Origin: Marsupella aquatica | Lineage: Eukaryota; Marchantiophyta | Reading direction: 5' to 3' | DNA: 64,000 bases | Assembly (NCBI GenBank): GCA_973895155.1 | Contig: OZ316891.1 | Coordinates: forward strand, 18,600,001-18,664,000 | In this document: in pieces, positions 59,820 to 64,000 of the stretch | How the letters are laid out: every line of letters starts with the position of its first letter | Numbering within the stretch: the stretch's first letter is position 1 | The notes under the pieces: model-generated | Told to the model about the DNA's origin: nothing | The model's input: only the letters and a program-made list of their open reading frames with translations | Database searches by the model: none | Program-made: the position numbers and the translations under genes

Positions 59820-60479
59820 TCAAATCCAAGATATGTGGCTCCTAGTAGGAGTGCCTAGTGTAGGGTCAATGTCATGGTCAGGACAGTAAAACATCCCCTT
59901 CTTGGGCTGCCCATGCGCTGAGTGATCCCAAATTGTTCGATCATGGGCAAATCCCCTCTGTTGGATAAACAGCAGGCAGTCCTTGTGCCATGCCTTAGGA
60001 CACCTCATGCACTGAACCAAAAAGCCATTAGCCCCATCATTGGGCCCCTGTCCACAAGTAAGACAAATATGGAGTCCACATGATGCTGTGCCAGGAACCA
60101 AACACTGCCGACAGTAAAACCGGGCACAGAGAGAGTCTGGACATTTTCTTACCTCTTCACCAATTTTTCCAGACACATGGCACTTAAAGCAAGAATGTTC
60201 CTCATTCTTGCAATCAACACAAAGCCATTCTCCAACATGGCCATCAGCGAGGGATATAGTTGGGCATAGCCATTGTTGACCCAAAGGACAGGAAACATTC
60301 TTATGGAAATGTCGGTGGCAAGGCCCATCACAAACAATGAGATCCCCTCCCTCATCACAAATCGCACATACATGTGGACTATTCTGGTTAATCTCAATGT
60401 CTGAATATAAGGACAATTGAGGTGCTTGAGAGGATTCACCTCTGCAACGATTCATGGCCTTCTGCTTATTGCGAGCCAT
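59820..60479 (-). CDS. EDM2-like composite PHD zinc-finger protein of a CACTA element (219 aa)
   Basis: Single open frame from ATG 60479 to the stop at 59820. The first finger has CAICDEGGDLIVCDGPCHRH (residues 38-57) and closes with WLCVDC; the second has CFKC (97-100), CPDSLCARFYCRQC (113-126); the third has CGLHICLTC (134-142), CMRCPKAWHKDC (157-168) and YCPDHDIDPTLGTPTRSH. This order, and the closing phrase HDIDPTLGTPTRSHI, match the PHD module of the plant chromatin factor EDM2, where it reads histone H3 methylation. The SET- and methyltransferase-like parts of EDM2 are absent. The gene sits 600 bp upstream of an intact Tnp2 gene in the same orientation, as does the frameshifted copy at 46694-47396, so it appears to be element cargo. 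The N-terminal 30 residues are basic and low in motif content. Confidence 0.85.
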   Translation of the reverse strand: MARNKQKAMNRCRGESSQAPQLSLYSDIEINQNSPHVCAICDEGGDLIVCDGPCHRHFHKNVSCPLGQQWLCPTISLADGHVGEWLCVDCKNEEHSCFKCHVSGKIGEEVRKCPDSLCARFYCRQCLVPGTASCGLHICLTCGQGPNDGANGFLVQCMRCPKAWHKDCLLFIQQRGFAHDRTIWDHSAHGQPKKGMFYCPDHDIDPTLGTPTRSHISWI

Positions 60480-63152
60480 GGTCCTGCACACTCAGACCCT
60501 ACATCAGATTGTGAAACAAGAAGGAATATATAACAGGGTGCAGCATGACACAAAAGAATGAGGGTGCAGCATAAAATATGACATGTAACCACAAGGGTGC
60601 AGCATAAACCAATGCTTTATAGATGGCAAAGCATTTAGGACTGAGCAGCGGAAATAACCTTGGCCTATGATTGGAAGCAATCACAAATATTGCAACCTGT
60701 ATGCCTTCGCTTGCTGTACAGCAGTGCTCACTCACCCTGCCTTTTTAAAATCTGTAAGGGCAACACAGAACAAATAGCAATTGAGTTTCAGCAAAGCATT
60801 CATTTGGCTCTCAAGTTTTAAAATGGACAAAGCAAACACAACAATGTGCACAACAAAGCACAGAGAGCAACAAAACTCCAGCAAACTGGGACTCAGGCAA
60901 GAGATACGAATTTTAGCAGCGAAATCAAATCAAGATTCGGACCTGTGAGTTCAACATGCAGTGCTCACTCACCCTGCCCTTTTTTAAATCTGTAAAAATC
61001 AAGTTTTATTGTGTGCCTTCTACATCTTAAGCTACTGCACACATCTGTTACAGAACCATAAGTTGCTTTACTCTCAACAAGCTGCTGGTCCACCCACTTT
61101 TTCAAAAGCTGCACCGTACTCTATCTTCGTGCACAAATGACTATACCGGGCTGCTGTCAGAGACCCTTACGAAGAATTTAAAATTGACCAAGCTGAGTTT
61201 AGTTTAGTTTCGTCCAGTTTGCAGACCAAAGGAAATCATGTGGCTGTATTCATGGAGTTGTATTCATTGCTGTGTATGGATGTTGTGTGAACATCAGACA
61301 ATTAGCTGTAAATTACCATAGTTGAAGAGCAAGGCTTGTACAAAAGCCACTAAGGAATTCTCTGAGGTGGCACAGCAGTTGGCAAACCACACACAAAACT
61401 TTGAAACTTTTTGGCGACAAAATTCTACAGAGTCGCTGCTGGAATCAAGTGAGGATTCACCATACATGCCTGCACTTCTCTTCAGTAAAAAAAAGAGAAA
61501 AGAAAAGGCTATGATACAGAGGGATGTCAAAAGAAGAGTAAGGAAACCAAATTTTCATTGAGGAACATAGACAGACTAAGGAAAACATCATACAATGGAA
61601 AACTAAGGACTACATTGTAATAATAAGAGATCAAGCTCACCTTGCACCACAAAGATTGTCACGACTCACCTCGCAGTTCCTCGCAGCTTAGGTCCAGGAT
61701 GACATTTCAATATGGAGGAAAGGAGTTTACTCATTTAAAACAGAGAAGGAGTGGCATCTACAGGGACTTTGGCAGCACACTGAAAAGGTTGGCAATACAT
61801 CAGGTTATCTTTCTAGGTTGACACTGCCAATAGAATTTTGAACACAACAAACACAACAAACACTGCCAGATATAGAATTTTGAACACAAGGGTATGGCAT
61901 CCTGATTTGCCTAACTCAATCAACTTAATAGCATATTTTTATGTTCAATTAGGCAGCACTAAATAGAACAGCCTTTCACACAGTCAGAATAATTGGCAAT
62001 AATTGCCAGACGACAACAAGACAACAAACTGAACTGAACATAGCAAACAAATCCAACAAGTAGCAATCAGAAATCAACAGCAGACAGACAGAGGACAACT
62101 CGGTCAGAACTCGGGCACTTGATTTAGTTGTGGTAAATAGCCGTTCAAGTTCTGGACAAGCAAGAGCAATACGTGAGCAGACTCCAGAAAAATCATCTCT
62201 TGAGATTGAGGAGAAAGGCATTCCCCAGCCAGCTTACCTATGTCTTGAAAAATGTATCGGACATCGTGGATGCTGCCTCAGCTGCTGGCCGCAAGGGAAG
62301 ATTTTGCCAAAACAAACAATAAAGCTCGAAGATAGTTAAATTTCTTAGGTCATTCTAAATGGGGACTGAATTAGCAATTAGAACCAGTAAACCCTGATCT
62401 TGGGCAAGCAGAGAGAGAAGACTCTGCGCCTAATACTTATGTCTACCCGAATTTTACTGGGACATATGAGCATTGGGATGGCATTGCAAAGCAGAATTTT
62501 GTAGCAGTGGAAGGAATCAACATAGATAGCAGTGGAAGGCCGCAGTGGAGCTAGCATGGGACAGGGAAGGAAATGCAGGCACTTGTGATGCAAAGGCTAT
62601 AGAGGGCGAGAAGGTGGACAACCAAACTCAACAAACTCAAAGAACATGTAGCAAATGGCAATAGAATTGAAGATCAGAGAACCTGAGTGGGAAAAAAATT
62701 GATATAGATTGTAATGGGCAATAAAGAAGCTCAACCGGGAGACTAGCAGTAGTGGAGACAGTTCCGTCTTAAATGGAAAAGGAGAGATATATACAATAAA
62801 GAGAGACGTCCTTTAAAGTAGAAATTGTCTGAAAAGTAAGTGCAGATAAGTGCATGCAACAGGAGCGGTCACATACAAATTGAGCAATCCTCTCAAGGCT
62901 ACAGAGGGCGAGAAGGTGGACAACCAAACTCAGCAAACTCAAAGAACAAGTAGTAAATGGCAATAGAATAGAAGATCAGAGAACATGTAGCGAATGGAGA
63001 GGGATAGATAGAGAAAAAACATAAGCAGAGAGCTCTGACACACAGCAACACAGGTCCCAACACAACACATTGCAGGTCCCAGGCTGGGGTGGAGCCGGAA
63101 GTGGAGAGCACAGAGCAACCAGGCAAATCACAGCATGGGCGCCAATGGGAAT
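60480..63152. other. Gene-free 5' region of the minus-strand CACTA element
   Basis: I see no gene. CAGTGCTCACTCACCCTGCC occurs at about 60721 and again at about 60959 in similar surroundings. A CACTA terminus matching CACTAGTAGAAAA was looked for on this side and not found. The LTR at 63153 is inserted here or marks the edge. Confidence 0.5.
62598..62987. repeat. Direct repeat of about 88 bp, two copies 300 bp apart
   Basis: Segments 62598-62685 and 62900-62987 share GAGGGCGAGAAGGTGGACAA, CAAACTCAAAGAACA and GGCAATAGAAT..GAAGATCAG with a few changes. Function unknown. Confidence 0.75.
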
Positions 63153-63627
63153 TGTTGGGTATTTACTCTTACGTCTAGGTTAGGTATGACGTGGTTGGTA
63201 CAACAACGTGGGTTGGTACAACTACGTGGTTAGGTACAACTACGTGATTAGGTACAACTATGTGGTTAGGTACAACTACGTGATTAGGTACAACTATGTG
63301 GTTAGGTACAACTACGTGATTAGGTACAACTATGTGGTTAGGTACAACTATGTGGTTAGGTACAACTAAGTTGCACACTATATCATAAGAGGCATGTGTG
63401 CTTGGAGAGGTAGAACCAAGGCTCATTGTTATGGAGCCACTTGAGAGATAGGGAGAGCTTACACTGTGGAGACTCGGTATAGCCGACGGGCTTAGAGTTC
63501 AGTAAAGCTCTCTTGTGTGTTCCCGTGGACGTAGCCTCAAGGAGGTGAACCACGTATCTCTTGTGTCGACTATTGTGCGTTGGATGGTTCATGGGCTTGC
63601 CGTTGCGATCGTCGTCTATGCTCAACA
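63153..63627 (+). mobile_element. 475-bp 5' LTR of a copia-type retrotransposon
   Basis: It starts TGTTGGGTATTTACT and ends ...GCTCAACA, so TGTTG/CAACA form the short terminal inverted repeat. It is followed after two bases by the plant initiator-tRNA primer site. The 5' flank GGAAT may be the target duplication; the other end is outside the window. The copia assignment follows from this primer site and LTR form and is not backed by a coding domain in view. Confidence 0.85.
63186..63368. repeat. 18-bp minisatellite inside the LTR
   Basis: About ten tandem units of TTAGGTACAACTAYGTGG (18 bp), with alternating GTGG and GTGA ends, fill the U3-like part of the LTR. An open frame on the minus strand (VVPNHIVVPNHV) is just the repeat read in frame. 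Confidence 0.92.
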
Positions 63628-63629
63628 AT

Positions 63630-63641
63630 TGGTATCAGAGC
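63630..63641 (+). promoter_or_regulatory. Retrotransposon primer-binding site (initiator tRNA-Met)
   Basis: TGGTATCAGAGC, the 12-bp sequence complementary to the 3' end of initiator tRNA-Met used by most plant copia elements, lies two bases after the LTR end. Confidence 0.93.
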
Positions 63642-64000
63642 ATGCTTGGGAGGTGACGTGTGTTCGTGACGGGATTTCATGACGGTTTTTCCAGCGTTGA
63701 GTGTTGGTGGATTTTCCAGAGTTCCATCGCATGGAACTTGGAGTTTATGGGCTCAACGGATAGATCAGGGCAAGAGCTTTCTAACGGTGTGAAGAAATCG
63801 TTGAACGGAGCTCGTGGTGCAGAGAGATCTAAGTTTTCGTCGTTCTGGATTTTGTGAAGAAAGTTGGCAATCGACTCGGAGGGAGAAGCGTCAAGTGTTT
63901 TGACTCAACGGAGAGATTGAGGCAAGACGATTGTTTTTGAGTCCGGGATTGGCTCTTTGATGCAAAGAGGAAGGCTAAGCAAAATCAATTACCTTGTTGG
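63642..64000 (+). mobile_element. 5' leader of the retrotransposon, cut by the window edge
   Basis: The sequence after the primer site is the untranslated leader; repeats of TCAACGGA and GATTGAGGCAAGA / GATCAGGGCAAGA occur in it. No gag start with a recognisable domain appears before the window ends. Confidence 0.7.

Noticed and set aside
63175-63426. VVPNHIV repeat protein on the minus strand
   Set aside because: It is the 18-bp LTR minisatellite read in frame.

Overview
The window reads as nuclear DNA of a land plant. It has spliceosomal introns with GT-AG ends, a SABATH-type carboxyl methyltransferase (a land-plant family), En/Spm (CACTA) transposons with Tnp2 and TnpA-like genes, and a copia-type LTR next to a plant-style initiator-tRNA primer site. 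Two copies of a DUF7869-like transposase family, plus an animal-like DDD transposase-like gene, suggest a bryophyte, lycophyte, fern or similar rather than a typical flowering plant; that part is inference. Nearly all coding sequence belongs to mobile elements, and the only clear host-type gene is the duplicated SABATH gene. Layout by region. (1) 1-5.3 kb: two divergent genes, a partial unknown gene on the minus strand running off the left edge (1-1105) and a DUF7869-like transposase (1903-5296), separated by a promoter region with a TATA box and a 40-bp tandem repeat. (2) 5.3-16.7 kb: relics, namely a frameshifted unknown ORF, a 28-bp minisatellite, a broken DUF7869-like fragment interrupted by a small TIR element, a second TIR element of the same type, and long gene-free stretches. 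(3) 16.76-31.17 kb: a giant inverted repeat with two 5,025-bp arms (position x pairs with 47932-x). Each arm carries one apparently intact three-exon SABATH gene, and the two genes are divergent. The spacer holds another decayed DUF7869-like copy with three nested TIR insertions. It also holds a 100-N assembly gap flanked by an exact-looking 1,409-bp duplication, which is probably an unmerged contig overlap. (4) 31.17-37.5 kb: a truncated coiled-coil/RING-like gene starting exactly where the right arm ends, an unrecognised 194-aa ORF, and two arrays of AAGGAC/GTCCTT repeats. (5) 37.6-43 kb: a minus-strand transposase-like gene with the motifs DFSENY, SDGAASQFK and GHGKG. It is inactivated by two TAG codons and by a 1,730-bp non-autonomous CACTA element with a clean ATC target duplication. 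(6) 43-50.9 kb: a decayed plus-strand CACTA element carrying a PHD-finger gene and a Tnp2 gene, cut at 50878 by the terminus of a second CACTA element. (7) 50.9 to beyond 60.5 kb: the second CACTA element on the minus strand, with TIR, subterminal repeats, TnpA-like gene, apparently intact 1,219-aa Tnp2 gene and intact 219-aa PHD gene. (8) 63.15 kb to the end: a copia-type LTR with an internal 18-bp minisatellite, its primer-binding site and leader. The most interesting signal is that both CACTA elements, in the same relative position and orientation, carry a gene for the composite zinc-finger module typical of plant EDM2. EDM2 is a host chromatin factor that acts at transposon-containing heterochromatin, so this looks like a captured chromatin-reader module maintained by a transposon lineage. 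The second major signal is the nearly identical inverted SABATH duplication, which could produce hairpin RNA.
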